Origin: Pseudomonas sp. SG20056
GTDB lineage: Bacteria > Pseudomonadota > Gammaproteobacteria > Pseudomonadales > Pseudomonadaceae
DNA length: 64,000 bases
Assembly (NCBI RefSeq): GCF_031764535.1
Contig: NZ_CP134499.1
Span: 2,542,001-2,606,000, forward strand
Direction of reading: 5' to 3'
Position 1 is the stretch's first letter, and each line of letters opens with the position of its first letter. Made by a program: the position numbers and the translations under genes. Of the stretch, positions 29,946 through 38,965 are shown piece after piece. Below the pieces are notes generated by a model. It did not search any database. It saw only the letters and a program-made list of their open reading frames with translations, and had not been told where the DNA came from.

Positions 29946-30518
29946 TTAGACCGGAGCTTTAGCGCGGGATTTGTACTCACCGGTACGAGTGTCGATTTCG
30001 ATCCAGTCGTCGATGTTGCAGAAATCAGCGACTTTGATCTCAGTACCGTTGCTCAGCTTGGCTGGCTTCATCACTTTGCCGGAAGTGTCGCCACGGGCGG
30101 AACCTTCGGTGTAAGTGATCTGGCGAACGATGGTGGTCGGCAGGTCAACCGAAACCACTTTGCCTTCGAAGAATACGGCTTCGCAGACGTCGGTCATGCC
30201 ATCGACGATGTACGGCATTACGCTTTCCAGATCGTCTTTGTTCAGTTCGTACTGGTTGAATTCAGCGTCCATGAACACGTAGTTCGGCTCGCTGTAGTAC
30301 GAGTAGGTCACGTCAACGCGGTCCAGAATAACTGGCTCCATTTTGTCGTCGGCCTTGTATACGGTTTCAGTCGAGGAACCGCTCAGCAGGTTCTTCAGCT
30401 TCATTTTAACGATGGCGCTGTTACGACCGGACTTGGTGAATTCGGCCTTCTGGATCAGCCAAGGTTGGCCATCAATCAGGGCCACACTGTTGGGCTTCAT
30501 TTCTTGTGCGGTTTTCAT
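29946..30518 (-). CDS. efp: elongation factor P, arginine-rhamnosylated type
   Basis: 190 residues with the KOW-like N-domain and two OB domains. The tip of the first domain reads [19 protein letters not shown], placing Arg at position 32 where lysine-type EF-P has Lys. Arg32 EF-P is activated by rhamnosylation through EarP, and the earP gene lies immediately upstream in the same direction. EF-P relieves ribosome stalling at polyproline stretches. Confidence 0.97.
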   Translation of the reverse strand: MKTAQEMKPNSVALIDGQPWLIQKAEFTKSGRNSAIVKMKLKNLLSGSSTETVYKADDKMEPVILDRVDVTYSYYSEPNYVFMDAEFNQYELNKDDLESVMPYIVDGMTDVCEAVFFEGKVVSVDLPTTIVRQITYTEGSARGDTSGKVMKPAKLSNGTEIKVADFCNIDDWIEIDTRTGEYKSRAKAPV

Positions 30519-30564
30519 ACGAATATCCGGGTTTGGATGGAATTACAAAATTCTTGGCCGCGTA

Positions 30565-31698
30565 TCATAGCCAATTTAGGTAAAACTTCACCAGCGCCTC
30601 GGCAAGATCAGCCTGAGAAGCCCGCTGTAGACACCACTTCTCAGCATGTAGCCGCTGTTCTGGCCAGTGATTTAGCAGCTGAATCCAACTTTCTTTGACC
30701 GACTGACCGGTATTCCAGGCATGCCATAACTCGACCAAGGCACGCTGCCCATCCACTGATAAGCCTTCCTTATAGAGAGCCAGAAAAGCGTCGAGCTTTT
30801 CCAGATGAGCGTTGTCCGCCTGCTCATAGATATGCCAGAGCAATGGCCGCCCGGCCCATTGCGCACGGACGAAGGAATCCTCCCCACGCACCGCATTGAA
30901 GTCGCAACTCCATAGCAATCGGTCGTACTGGTCCTGCTGAATAAACGGCAGAACCTGAACATGCAGTTGGCCACGCTGCTGCACATCCCCAGCGCGCATA
31001 GCTGTGCAACCCAGCCAAGCCTGCAGATCCGCCAGAATGCGCCCTTCTGGCACCAGTAACTGGCTGGCTTGCGCGTCGACAGCCAGCACATCCAGCCAGC
31101 TGGCCAGCGCAGCGTTCTCATAGGCAAACAGGGAGATCAGTCGCGCACCCGGCACCGACGTTACGCCGATGCTGCTCAGAAATTCATCGCGGGCGCCGCT
31201 ATCCGCCTGAAACGCCCGGCGCTGTTGCAGCAGCTCGCGCTCACGCAATAAGCCGCCGCTGCCTGCAGTAAAGCCGGGAAAGAAGAAGAACTTCGACAAG
31301 CCATTGGACTGCAGCGAAGGCAAACCATGGCAGCCCTCAACCCACTCCTCGGCGCTGAGGTACTCCAGATTGAGCCAGAGCACTTTCTGCTTACGCGCCG
31401 CCATTGCCGCGATATAAGCGGCCGGCAACTCACAGGCAAACGCCTCGATCACCACATCCGCAGGCTCGATAGCCTGCCACTCGGCCCGCCATAAACAGAC
31501 CTCAACGCCCTGCTGGATTTGCCGCAGCGCCAGTGCATCTGCCTGCGGACACAGGCGCACAAACGCCCCCAGATCATCGACCCACAGCCGCACCGCCAAA
31601 CCATGCTCGGCCACCAACTGCCGCGCCAGGCGCCAGGTCACCCCGATATCGCCGTAGTTATCAACAACGCTGCAGAAAATGTCCCAGGTTGCGCGCAT
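30565..31698 (-). CDS. earP: EF-P arginine rhamnosyltransferase
   Basis: 377 residues from ATG 31698. This start places the catalytic aspartates in VVDNYGDIGV at positions 13 and 17, matching published EarP numbering, so I prefer it to the ATGs at 31710/31713. GT-B fold (DUF2331) that transfers rhamnose from TDP-rhamnose to Arg32 of EF-P. The nucleotide-sugar site around RGEDSFVRAQWAGRPLLWHIYEQ carries the conserved glutamate. It precedes efp by 46 bases. Confidence 0.95.
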   Translation of the reverse strand: MRATWDIFCSVVDNYGDIGVTWRLARQLVAEHGLAVRLWVDDLGAFVRLCPQADALALRQIQQGVEVCLWRAEWQAIEPADVVIEAFACELPAAYIAAMAARKQKVLWLNLEYLSAEEWVEGCHGLPSLQSNGLSKFFFFPGFTAGSGGLLRERELLQQRRAFQADSGARDEFLSSIGVTSVPGARLISLFAYENAALASWLDVLAVDAQASQLLVPEGRILADLQAWLGCTAMRAGDVQQRGQLHVQVLPFIQQDQYDRLLWSCDFNAVRGEDSFVRAQWAGRPLLWHIYEQADNAHLEKLDAFLALYKEGLSVDGQRALVELWHAWNTGQSVKESWIQLLNHWPEQRLHAEKWCLQRASQADLAEALVKFYLNWL

Positions 31699-31765
31699 GC
31701 GCTGCTCCATCAAATCCTAAACACACCATAAAGGCCGCCGAGCCAACCGCAAACGGCAGAAACGA

Positions 31766-31793
31766 AAAAGCCCGACACTGGGTCGGGCTTTCT
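31766..31793 (-). terminator. original tRNA-Ser terminator, left of the island
   Basis: Stem AAAGCCCGAC/GGTCGGGCTTT with a T-run on the minus strand, eleven bases beyond the attL copy of the tRNA 3' end. In the uninterrupted chromosome it would end the tRNA-Ser transcript. Confidence 0.75.
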
Positions 31794-31803
31794 CGTGAAT
31801 CTA

Positions 31804-31835
31804 TCTGGCGGTGAAGGTGGGATTCGAACCCACGA
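31804..31835. repeat. attL: 32-bp copy of tRNA-Ser 3' end
   Basis: Exact direct repeat of 45102-45133 (core GGCGGTGAAGGTGGGATTCG). It contains the acceptor 3' strand, CCA complement and T-arm of tRNA-Ser but no remaining tRNA body, so it is the left attachment site of the element. Confidence 0.9.
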
Positions 31836-32278
31836 GTCTACATTCGCCGGGACTTCCCCGCTGAAACCCTTATAAATCAAGGGGTTCAAGTCTCCAATGA
31901 ATTGCAGTCTGTACCAGTGTTCTGTACCAGTCAAGAGCAAGGAGGATCAATCCTACACCCAGCCACAACACACCCAATTACGATGCTGGCTGTGAATAAA
32001 GGCTTCATTATGGCAAGCCACAATAAAATGAAGCTGGTGGTGGACCACTGTCATTCAATCGGGCTCTGGGTCTTTTGAAAGACTACGAGGAGACACTACA
32101 ACGTGCACTCAGCTATCTACGGGACAATGCCAGCTACCCAAGCCAGGTCGTTTGATGGACGTACTGGAGTCGAACCGCCGATACACCAGTCAAACCCTAC
32201 ACTCCAGCTTTCCTGGGCTATAGCTGCCAATAAGCACGCGCAATCTACGACCTTCTTGTGCGACTCATAAGACTTGGA
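31836..32278. other. island left margin without a gene
   Basis: 443 bases between attL and the lipoprotein gene. No supportable ORF. The frame that crosses attL and encodes VDSWVRIPPSPP is only a reading of tRNA sequence. Confidence 0.5.
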
Positions 32279-33013
32279 TTATCGGGCAATCTTCACCCAC
32301 TCGTATTGAAGGGAGAGGTTGTCTGCTTTGTGGACTTTGAAGATGTTGCCCTTGATACCGACAACGGTGGGGCTTCCATCGAAGTCGAAGGTGAATTCAC
32401 GGGAGTCGCTCATGCCAGGAGAGACCTCCTGCCAAGTGAAGTGCAGTTGGCCGCTAAAGTAGCCATCAAAGGCGATGCGCTTCAGATTCTTCACACTGAA
32501 AGGTGTCTTGGACTTCACAGGGTAAATGGCTGAGGACTGTTCGCTTGATAGTGATTTAGTCCAGATGGTGCTCATCCCGTTGTGGTTTGAGTTGTCTACG
32601 ACCCACTCCTTCTTGGAGGAGTTGGTGGTGGACACTCGAACGCCTACGCAGTCACCGTCGGCAATCACGCTCCCTAGACCAGGAAACGATGCTGAAACGC
32701 TCTCGGGTTCCCCGCAGAAGTACTTCCAGTCTGGTGTGATGTGAGTCAGTGACAGCTCTCCGGCACCGATATGGGCAGGGAAAGGAATCATCATAGACCC
32801 CGGAATCATGAGGTCGGTGTCTTGCTCAATGGCAATCTTCTCGCCCTGTATAAATGCTCCTTCAACGAAGAGGTCTTCTCCGGTCCCAGTGCTTAGGGGT
32901 TTGCCTATCGGGGCTGTAAAACTTTGAAAGCTGACCGGGGCCTGCTTCGGGTGCGTTGCCGCGCAGCCTGTGAGGGTGAGAGCAATCCACAGGGTAGCTA
33001 TGGGGCGAGTCAT
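32279..33013 (-). CDS. island-encoded lipoprotein of unknown function
   Basis: 244 residues. Signal sequence MTRPIATLWIALTLTGCAA with lipobox LTGC (Cys17). The remainder is a predicted beta-rich secreted domain with no family I recognise; two further cysteines (CGEPES and DGDC, about 100 and 122) could form a disulfide. It is minus-strand, monocistronic as far as visible, and near attL. Surface or periplasmic location is inferred. Confidence 0.7.
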   Translation of the reverse strand: MTRPIATLWIALTLTGCAATHPKQAPVSFQSFTAPIGKPLSTGTGEDLFVEGAFIQGEKIAIEQDTDLMIPGSMMIPFPAHIGAGELSLTHITPDWKYFCGEPESVSASFPGLGSVIADGDCVGVRVSTTNSSKKEWVVDNSNHNGMSTIWTKSLSSEQSSAIYPVKSKTPFSVKNLKRIAFDGYFSGQLHFTWQEVSPGMSDSREFTFDFDGSPTVVGIKGNIFKVHKADNLSLQYEWVKIAR

Positions 33014-33234
33014 GAATCATCCTTGTGCTTGGGTATCTATATAATTTTCAACTAGATGTCAGAGATATTGCCATTCGCTGTGGACTGAATAACTTCCAGT
33101 TTAGTAGACACTTAGAGCGTTCACTTATGGACGGGAGCTTTCTCTGACCAAGGGCTGCAACTAGCCAAAAACAGAAATAAAAGCAGGGAGAACAGATCTT
33201 CCCTCTTTACTCTTGGCTTGAAAAAATCAGCATT

Positions 33235-34266
33235 TTAGCCCAGCTCATATTCGTGAACAGTCCTGTTAACTATATACATCTTCGGCTTCGCAGGAACTAA
33301 AGTATCGCCATCAAAGAACACGAAGTTTTTCCCATTCCCGAATGAGCTGTTGAAAACAAGGCCATCGAATTTTGCTTCACTCTTGATGAACTCACAAAGA
33401 AATTGAGTAGGAATATAATCCAAGCTCCCATTTTCCGGCCTGATAGGTTTGGATAGTTCTTCGGAGAACAGCTCAAGAAGCTCAAGGAATCCTAACGCAG
33501 CGGATAATTGTTCCTCTTCGAAAGCAGAAGCGGAACACAGTTTACGGGGAGAGGTTAAGTCTAGAACAGAGAGCTCCCGGATTGGTGTAATCTCAGACAC
33601 ATATACACAACTTGAGTTGCTAGGTCTTACTTCGCTAATACAGGTTTGTAACGTGTCGGCAACATAGAGGTAAGGAATCCCAAGTGGATTCGCCCTTCCA
33701 CCTGTAACCCGCTCGCGTGGTGGACAGCCCATTTGGCTGGCATCCAAAGGAGCTTCAGATATTCTGGCCCTGAAGAAACTTTCTTTCTCATTAACAGGAA
33801 TTTTTAACTGTTCCAGAAGTTGAAACAGGACCGCTTCTGTGCCGTCGGTAGTTGACCGGCTGAACAGAGATGAGTGAATGGTGGCCTTTGGGAAGAAACG
33901 ATTTTTATGCTTAAGTTCAAGCTTGAATTCTTCCCACTGATCTGTATATGTTGCAACATTAAAGTCAAGCTGAAATCGCTGGCAAGCCGCTCCATCTCCA
34001 AATATATCATTGATTAATGAAATCGGCTGGCGGACTTGTTCGCTAAATAGCCCATAAAACTCAAGAATCTGAGAAAATGGACGTCCATTTTCATCTTCAG
34101 ATAATCCATAAGTAAACAGTTCTAGCTTATCGGTCAGGATCGCCGGATCTATGCAGGATACTTGGTTTTCACCACAGTAACTGCACCGACTGATCGCTCC
34201 TTCGGAAATTATCTTAGCCACAATTACTGAATCTTGAAAGCATCTAGCGCAGCATCTAGGCATCAT
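33235..34266 (-). CDS. zinc-ribbon/HEPN-RES N-domain plus RES-domain protein (putative NAD-degrading effector)
   Basis: 343 residues. N-terminal CxxC pairs (Cys6/Cys9 and Cys28/Cys31, CSYC) form a zinc ribbon, followed by a helical region of the HEPN/RES N-terminal type (40-150). The RES domain begins near 163: FFRARI (Arg), GRANPLGIPYLYVADTLQTCISEVRPS (Arg, Tyr, Glu212) and a late FNSS serine. RES proteins of toxin-antitoxin pairs destroy NAD+. The start overlaps sce7725 by 4 bases (ATGA) and there is no Xre antitoxin gene next to it. Third gene of the operon; sequence is AT-rich. Confidence 0.8.
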   Translation of the reverse strand: MMPRCCARCFQDSVIVAKIISEGAISRCSYCGENQVSCIDPAILTDKLELFTYGLSEDENGRPFSQILEFYGLFSEQVRQPISLINDIFGDGAACQRFQLDFNVATYTDQWEEFKLELKHKNRFFPKATIHSSLFSRSTTDGTEAVLFQLLEQLKIPVNEKESFFRARISEAPLDASQMGCPPRERVTGGRANPLGIPYLYVADTLQTCISEVRPSNSSCVYVSEITPIRELSVLDLTSPRKLCSASAFEEEQLSAALGFLELLELFSEELSKPIRPENGSLDYIPTQFLCEFIKSEAKFDGLVFNSSFGNGKNFVFFDGDTLVPAKPKMYIVNRTVHEYELG

Positions 34267-35171
34267 TCACCCCGAACGAATTCGCAGGTGGTCTCAATGT
34301 GGTGTTTCATTGAGTACTTCTTCACTTGCCCTAATCCAGGGAATGGGTTTCCACGAAGATTCAATAACTCGTTAAGCCCTCGGGTCTCAACAAAAACCCC
34401 TGGATTTTCAATTATATAGTCGGAAACCTTGTCAAGCGCAGACTTGAATTTACCGCCCGGGTTTGCAGGCGAATCATCATTAAAAGACGAGAAGTGTCGA
34501 ACATACATCGCATCAAATTCATCATCATCAACATAACTAAGATGAATGGTTACCACATACGCGGGACCGCCAGCCTCACTATATTCCTCACTAAGAATCG
34601 TATAGTCGCCAAACCCTATTGCATTCTTATAAGTCCTCCACTCAGTGTGAAGGGAAGAATAAAATGACTTTTCCTTATAGTCAGCATTTCGGACCTTTTT
34701 TTCAAAAAAGTCGCCATAAAGCACAACATTATTTAAGCGAGATATTGCACCTGAGTGGGCTTTGTCTTTGTTTACAAGAACGCAGCTCGCTTCTTTTAAT
34801 TGGCCTAGCAATTCTTTATCAATTCCGCCCTCAATAAAGATCGCACTATCAGACAGAGAAAGCCCAAGCTTGGCCAACAAAGATAAATCTTCAGCGCTTC
34901 TTACTTTTATGCAGGGAGTGAAATTCTCTGTGGTTTTAAAAAGCTCAAGCAACCCATCAGAGCCCTTGGCAAAATCACCTATGGTTGGATTAATTATCAC
35001 CAATGGGACTATCCCCGATTCGGATAGTACTTCGACTGTCTTGATGAGGGGGGCTAGATTACCTCTCACGGGCTCAATCACAGGACGAATAACGTCAGGT
35101 TGAATATGTCCCGCCAGTTCCCTTAGAGCTATTAGCTCAAATTGTTTGCCTCGTAGAATCGGGTAGTACAT
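34263..35171 (-). CDS. sce7725-type 'beta' family protein
   Basis: 302 residues, start MYYPILRGKQFELIALRELA, typical of the sce7725/Beta-protein family in which the first half looks like a TIM-barrel-like fold (VIRPVIEPVR, VPLVIINPTIGDF, CIKVRSAEDL, AIFIEGG). The C-terminal part (YVVTIHLSYVDDDEFDAMYVRHFSSFND) is conserved as well. Biochemical role unknown. AAGGATG precedes the ATG. It overlaps sce7726 by 40 bases upstream and the RES gene by 4 downstream, so the three are made as a set. Confidence 0.8.
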   Translation of the reverse strand: MYYPILRGKQFELIALRELAGHIQPDVIRPVIEPVRGNLAPLIKTVEVLSESGIVPLVIINPTIGDFAKGSDGLLELFKTTENFTPCIKVRSAEDLSLLAKLGLSLSDSAIFIEGGIDKELLGQLKEASCVLVNKDKAHSGAISRLNNVVLYGDFFEKKVRNADYKEKSFYSSLHTEWRTYKNAIGFGDYTILSEEYSEAGGPAYVVTIHLSYVDDDEFDAMYVRHFSSFNDDSPANPGGKFKSALDKVSDYIIENPGVFVETRGLNELLNLRGNPFPGLGQVKKYSMKHHIETTCEFVRGE

Positions 35172-36037
35172 ATAGCATCCTTACTAAAGATTTTGTTTAA
35201 ATTCTCTACAAGCCCACGCCTCTGATCGGTTCGCAGTTTGAACCCTATCCCTGCCATTAATAATGAACGAGGAAGTGAAAGCACATAGTTTTTCTCGACT
35301 TTCCTGCTCTGTTTCAACGTGGAGCAAAATGCTTCTCGAACATCTTCTGACCGCGAGCTTTTAAGTATCTTCTCACAGACGGAAAAGATTTCCGTATTGG
35401 GGTAATCAATGCTCGCACTAGAGACTTTTGACGCAATCTCCTTGTACTCGTTTACTCGCAAAGAGCGCATTAATACCGGAATATCGACCGGATCTTTAGA
35501 CGTTTCTGCCTCTCGAATTACGCGAAGGCTTTTTTTAGGTGTTAGCTCGATAATTCCAATATCATCCCGGCAAAGACTTTGTACTTTATCTATGTGGACT
35601 TTACCTACAACGACATAAGTTTTATCAAAAATCTTCCGATAAAAGGATAATTGTTCTGGCAGCCTGTCTAAATTATCAAAATCTGACTTTATTTCGTAGC
35701 AGGAAGAGCTGCCATTTAGTATCACACAGTCAGCCTTGCTCCGCCCAACCCTGAACTCTGGTAAAACTGTTGCAGTGTTAACTGAGTGCCGCCCAAGCAA
35801 CAGTCTTTCAGCGACAGTATTCTTATAAAAATACTCGCTTCTGTAATTTTTTGAAATTTCGGCATATGCATTATCAATAACTTCAGCCACCGTGAAACTG
35901 TCTTTAAGAGAGTCTCGGTAGAGTGCTGCAATTTCCAATAGATAGGAAAAGTCTCCAGATGCAATCTCAGCAATACGCTTGCTTGAGAAAAGCCTTGCTG
36001 CATCCCTTGTGGTTAACAATCTATTAGCCTCATACAC
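35132..36037 (-). CDS. sce7726-type protein, PD-(D/E)XK nuclease-like
   Basis: 301 residues with a GTG start at 36037 and no strong SD. Residues 92-120 read LPEFRVGRSKADCVILNG then SCYEIKSDFDNLDRL, giving the Asp103-Glu115-x-Lys117 triad of restriction-endonuclease-like folds, followed by YVVVGKVHIDKV. The pattern matches the sce7726 family, which usually accompanies sce7725. The C-terminal 130 residues are helical and unassigned. It is the first gene of the operon, preceded by about 1 kb of non-coding DNA. Likely recognises or cuts nucleic acid; inferred from the motif only. Confidence 0.8.
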   Translation of the reverse strand: MYEANRLLTTRDAARLFSSKRIAEIASGDFSYLLEIAALYRDSLKDSFTVAEVIDNAYAEISKNYRSEYFYKNTVAERLLLGRHSVNTATVLPEFRVGRSKADCVILNGSSSCYEIKSDFDNLDRLPEQLSFYRKIFDKTYVVVGKVHIDKVQSLCRDDIGIIELTPKKSLRVIREAETSKDPVDIPVLMRSLRVNEYKEIASKVSSASIDYPNTEIFSVCEKILKSSRSEDVREAFCSTLKQSRKVEKNYVLSLPRSLLMAGIGFKLRTDQRRGLVENLNKIFSKDAICTTRFYEANNLS

Positions 36038-37018
36038 TGTTATTGCTGCAGTCTACAACCATGTTCATCATCTCCAAGTACGCCCCGTTGTGTGTCTGTT
36101 CAAGTGGGCGAGTAGGCAAAGCTGACGAGAAAGCTAAATGCAAAGCGTGCTGCTTTTCTGATGCAGGCAGCTTTCCCAAAATTGGAATATACCAGCCGAG
36201 GCATCACGATGGGCAGGAGCGAGGCCTCTGCCAATTGCAAATTATGTTGAGGCTAGCTTGCTGAAGTGACGCCTAGCAAGGAGTACCAAGCTCCTGCTAA
36301 AGGGCACGAATTATTTTCCCTACTCTAAAACGCCCGCTCCTGGCCGATAGCCGTCACACCTGCAAGGCAGCTTCCGGCCAGCAGCAGGCAACGACACGCA
36401 CCAAGGCAGCGGCCATTAGTTACTAGCGGGAAGTTAGTATCTGGCCTCCAAAGCGATGCGAATCCACCTACGGGCCTGCTGACCTAGCCAAAGCCACTGC
36501 TAGAGATGACGCTGGGCTGTTTCCTAGCAAAAAATCTGCATGACCTTTGTATATAGGGACGTCGAGCACCTTCCCCCCTTCCCCCCCCTCAGGCTCATCA
36601 GACGGCTGGCATAGACATGACACAGCTACGGCGCACCCCGCCCCGAGATTCACACACTTAGTAGAAACCACGCTCGCGTAGCGATTTGGGTATACCTCAG
36701 CGACAACGACAACAGCCGCTTGGCTTGTTTCCGTTTGCAAGGGTGCTGACCATTTTTACGACAACACGCACAGTGACAGGACCTTCACGACAACAGGGAG
36801 CTGTCACACATGTTTGTCCGCGCATGCCTAAGGGAGTGTTCGGTCAAGGCTTAAAAATGCGAAAAATCTGAGCGCCACTTAGTAAGTAACGCAGCAGCAA
36901 TAATCCCCCCCGCCCCCTGGCAGTCCATCCACTAGAACCAACTTGACCGCTACCGCTTGAGGCAGACGAGCAAGGTGCTACACCTGGCTCCTGTTTCGAT
37001 TGTGGTAAAGCACTCCCG
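36038..37018. other. 1-kb non-coding stretch inside the island
   Basis: No ORF here has convincing codon use. Visible features: a C-rich run near 36570-36590, tandem ACGACAACA copies near 36758 and 36787, and a GTGACAG/CTGTCAC inverted pair (36773-36779, 36801-36807) around one copy. It must hold the promoter of the sce7726 operon. It may be the remnant of a plasmid replication or partition region. Confidence 0.45.
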
Positions 37019-37160
37019 GCCTGGCTCATTAAGTACACCCTGTGAGCCAGGCTGGATGGCTAGCAGCACCCACGGAAGAATGCGGCCCGCAGCATGGCTC
37101 ACAACTGTTGACAACAATTGAGCCATGCAGCAGCATTGTGACCCAACACAATGAGCCACC
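37019..37160. promoter_or_regulatory. res-like recombination site
   Basis: Two inverted repeats share the core TGGCTCA/TGAGCCA: GCCTGGCTCA...TGAGCCAGGC (37019-37052) and GCATGGCTCA...TGAGCCATGC (37092-37128). A third TGAGCCA half-site lies at about 37151. They end just before the serine recombinase ATG. Two to three imperfect dyads directly upstream of a resolvase gene are the layout of a res site that also autoregulates the gene. Confidence 0.6.
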
Positions 37161-37173
37161 CTGGAGCCGTCCT

Positions 37174-37752
37174 ATGCACGCCACCCTTGCCTATACCCGC
37201 GTCAGCACCGACGGCCAGACCATCGAGGCACAGCGCCACGCCATCGCCCAGCGCTACAACATCAGCGAGGACGGCTGGTTCACCGACGAAGCCACCAGCG
37301 GCACCACCAAGGCACGGGAGCGCAAGGGCTTCGCTGCATTGTTCAGCTTCGCGAGGAAGGGAGACACCGTCATCGTCGCAGCCATCGACCGCTTGGGTCG
37401 TAACACCATCGACGTACTGGAAACAGTCGAGGCGCTGAAGGCGAAGGGCGTCACTGTCATATCCATGCGTGAGGGCTTCGACCTTTCTAACCCAACCGGC
37501 AAACTGATGCTGACCCTGCTGGCCGGCGTGGCCGAGCTGGAACGGGAGAACATCAAGGCACGGCAGATGGCAGGCATCGAGAAGGCCAAGGCGGACGGTC
37601 GCAAGCTAGGTGCACCAAAGCAGCATGACGACGCAGCCATCGCCGCCTGGAGGAAGGAAACCGGCTCCAGCATCGCCACCACTGCCGACCACTGGGGCGT
37701 CTCACTGGCCACCGTCAAACGGGCTTGCAAGGCCATGCAGGACAACGCCTAA
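37174..37752 (+). CDS. small serine recombinase (resolvase/invertase)
   Basis: 192 residues from ATG 37174; an upstream ATG at 37042 would run through the res-like repeats. Catalytic serine in LAYTRVSTDGQ, then IVAAIDRLGRN with the Arg-containing DRLxR motif, MREGFDLSNPTGKLMLTLLAGVAELERENI, the E-helix, and a C-terminal HTH (IATTADHWGVSLATVKRACK). It resolves dimers or inverts DNA; the dyads upstream suggest resolution. Confidence 0.92.
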   Translation: MHATLAYTRVSTDGQTIEAQRHAIAQRYNISEDGWFTDEATSGTTKARERKGFAALFSFARKGDTVIVAAIDRLGRNTIDVLETVEALKAKGVTVISMREGFDLSNPTGKLMLTLLAGVAELERENIKARQMAGIEKAKADGRKLGAPKQHDDAAIAAWRKETGSSIATTADHWGVSLATVKRACKAMQDNA

Positions 37753-37928
37753 CCGCCACGGCGCGCCTATACGGCCATACCTAGTATGGCTGAGGGCGAA
37801 CCAACTCAGCGATTTGCCCACAGTCTTCAGACAAACCACACCCTCAACGAAACGACCACAACACCCTGCCCGGAAACCTCCAGGCGGGGCGCTGGCGTTC
37901 ACCTATCAAAACAAAGGACTTCGATCCA

Positions 37929-38174
37929 ATGAACCACACCCACAAACTGGTGCGCCTCAACCTGCACCTACGGCCCGAACATCTTGACCGACTGACCACA
38001 CTTGCTATCGCTCTAGGCAAGCGGAAGTGCCGCGACACACGCCTTGCTGAAGCCCTGGAGCTTGCCCTTATTGCGGGGCTGTCTTGGCTTGACCGCGACC
38101 TGTTAGACCTTGCAAAGCCTGACAAGGAGGAGCCCCACTGGCTCGTCCTCGGCCCAATCATACGGACGAGGTGA
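37929..38174 (+). CDS. small CopG/ribbon-helix-helix-like protein
   Basis: 81 residues. The start KLVRLNLHLRPEHLDRLTTLAIALG fits a beta-strand plus helix of ribbon-helix-helix regulators, followed by a second helix (LAEALELALIAGLSWLDRDLLDL). The stop TGA overlaps the GTG start of the next gene, so the two are coupled. Weak SD. It could be a copy-control or operon regulator for the following gene. Confidence 0.55.
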   Translation: MNHTHKLVRLNLHLRPEHLDRLTTLAIALGKRKCRDTRLAEALELALIAGLSWLDRDLLDLAKPDKEEPHWLVLGPIIRTR

Positions 38175-38965
38175 AGCAGGCCATGTTCTATCGCCCCAAG
38201 GAAATTGCTTCCCCTGACCAGATGCTATCCGCAGCCCAAATTGCAGCTCTATCAGCAAGGGTCGGCTCGAATGCTGACCGGGCAATCCAAACGTTACTGG
38301 CAAAGTCAGGGCAACCTGCGCCCAGAGTGAAGAAGCAGCCCGCCAAGCCTCCTAAGACTACGCGAAGAGGACGGCCAGCTAAGAGGATACTCAACCCGTT
38401 CTGCGAACTTCTTGGCCCAACCACCGCCTACGGCCGCTATCCATTCTTCACTCAGGAGATTATCGAGGGTATTGCCCGTCTCGATTGGCACGACCGGCCA
38501 ATTGGCATGGGAGGCTCATCCAAACCACTATCAGTGCGCTCCCTCATGGTCATCCTAGAGACAGCTGAGGAAGTTACTGCGGATAACGTTGCCGCAATCA
38601 TCGGGACTCAGACTCGGCAGGCACAGCGCTACGTCAAAGCCATCGAGCTGGCTATGCCCTTCTTGATGAAGTCTCGACCAAAGAGGTTGGTCTTCGAAAT
38701 GGATCTACCAGAGGACGAATTTGTTAACGCAATCTACCGACAGAAGCTCCGCGAAACTTGTTCGGAGTTGCTGGATGACCTGCCCCCGCCATCACTGGAA
38801 GACCTCGCCAAGCTACGCCAAGACCTGGGCGAAGATGCCTTCTATCCAGACCGGGGAATTAACGCCGCATACTATAAAGAAGATGCACCTACTGGTGACC
38901 ACAGAAGCCGATTGAAGCAACAACTAAGACCACCAAGGGAGGGCGTGGTTCTGGCTGTCGCGTAG
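38171..38965 (+). CDS. unknown protein with HTH-like segment, GTG start
   Basis: 264 residues from GTG 38171 (ATG at 38183 is the alternative). A basic linker (53-72, PRVKKQPAKPPKTTRRGRPAKR, AT-hook-like GRPAKR) precedes a domain with VTADNVAAIIGTQTRQAQRYVKAIELAM (about 136-162), a good helix-turn-helix candidate. The C-terminus is charged. I do not recognise the family. The plasmid-like neighbourhood (resolvase, RNase HI) would suit a replication or partition factor, but no signature proves it. Confidence 0.6.
   Translation: MKQAMFYRPKEIASPDQMLSAAQIAALSARVGSNADRAIQTLLAKSGQPAPRVKKQPAKPPKTTRRGRPAKRILNPFCELLGPTTAYGRYPFFTQEIIEGIARLDWHDRPIGMGGSSKPLSVRSLMVILETAEEVTADNVAAIIGTQTRQAQRYVKAIELAMPFLMKSRPKRLVFEMDLPEDEFVNAIYRQKLRETCSELLDDLPPPSLEDLAKLRQDLGEDAFYPDRGINAAYYKEDAPTGDHRSRLKQQLRPPREGVVLAVA

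Noticed and set aside
31710..31940. 76-codon ORF with VDSWVRIPPSPP
   Set aside because: That string is the translation of tRNA-Ser 3' sequence at attL.
36468..36740. 90-codon minus ORF in the island gap
   Set aside because: No SD, low-complexity glycine/glutamate stretch from the C-run, no homologous pattern.
37042..37173. 44-residue N-terminal extension of the serine recombinase
   Set aside because: It would encode through the res-like dyads and precedes the conserved LAYTRVS start.
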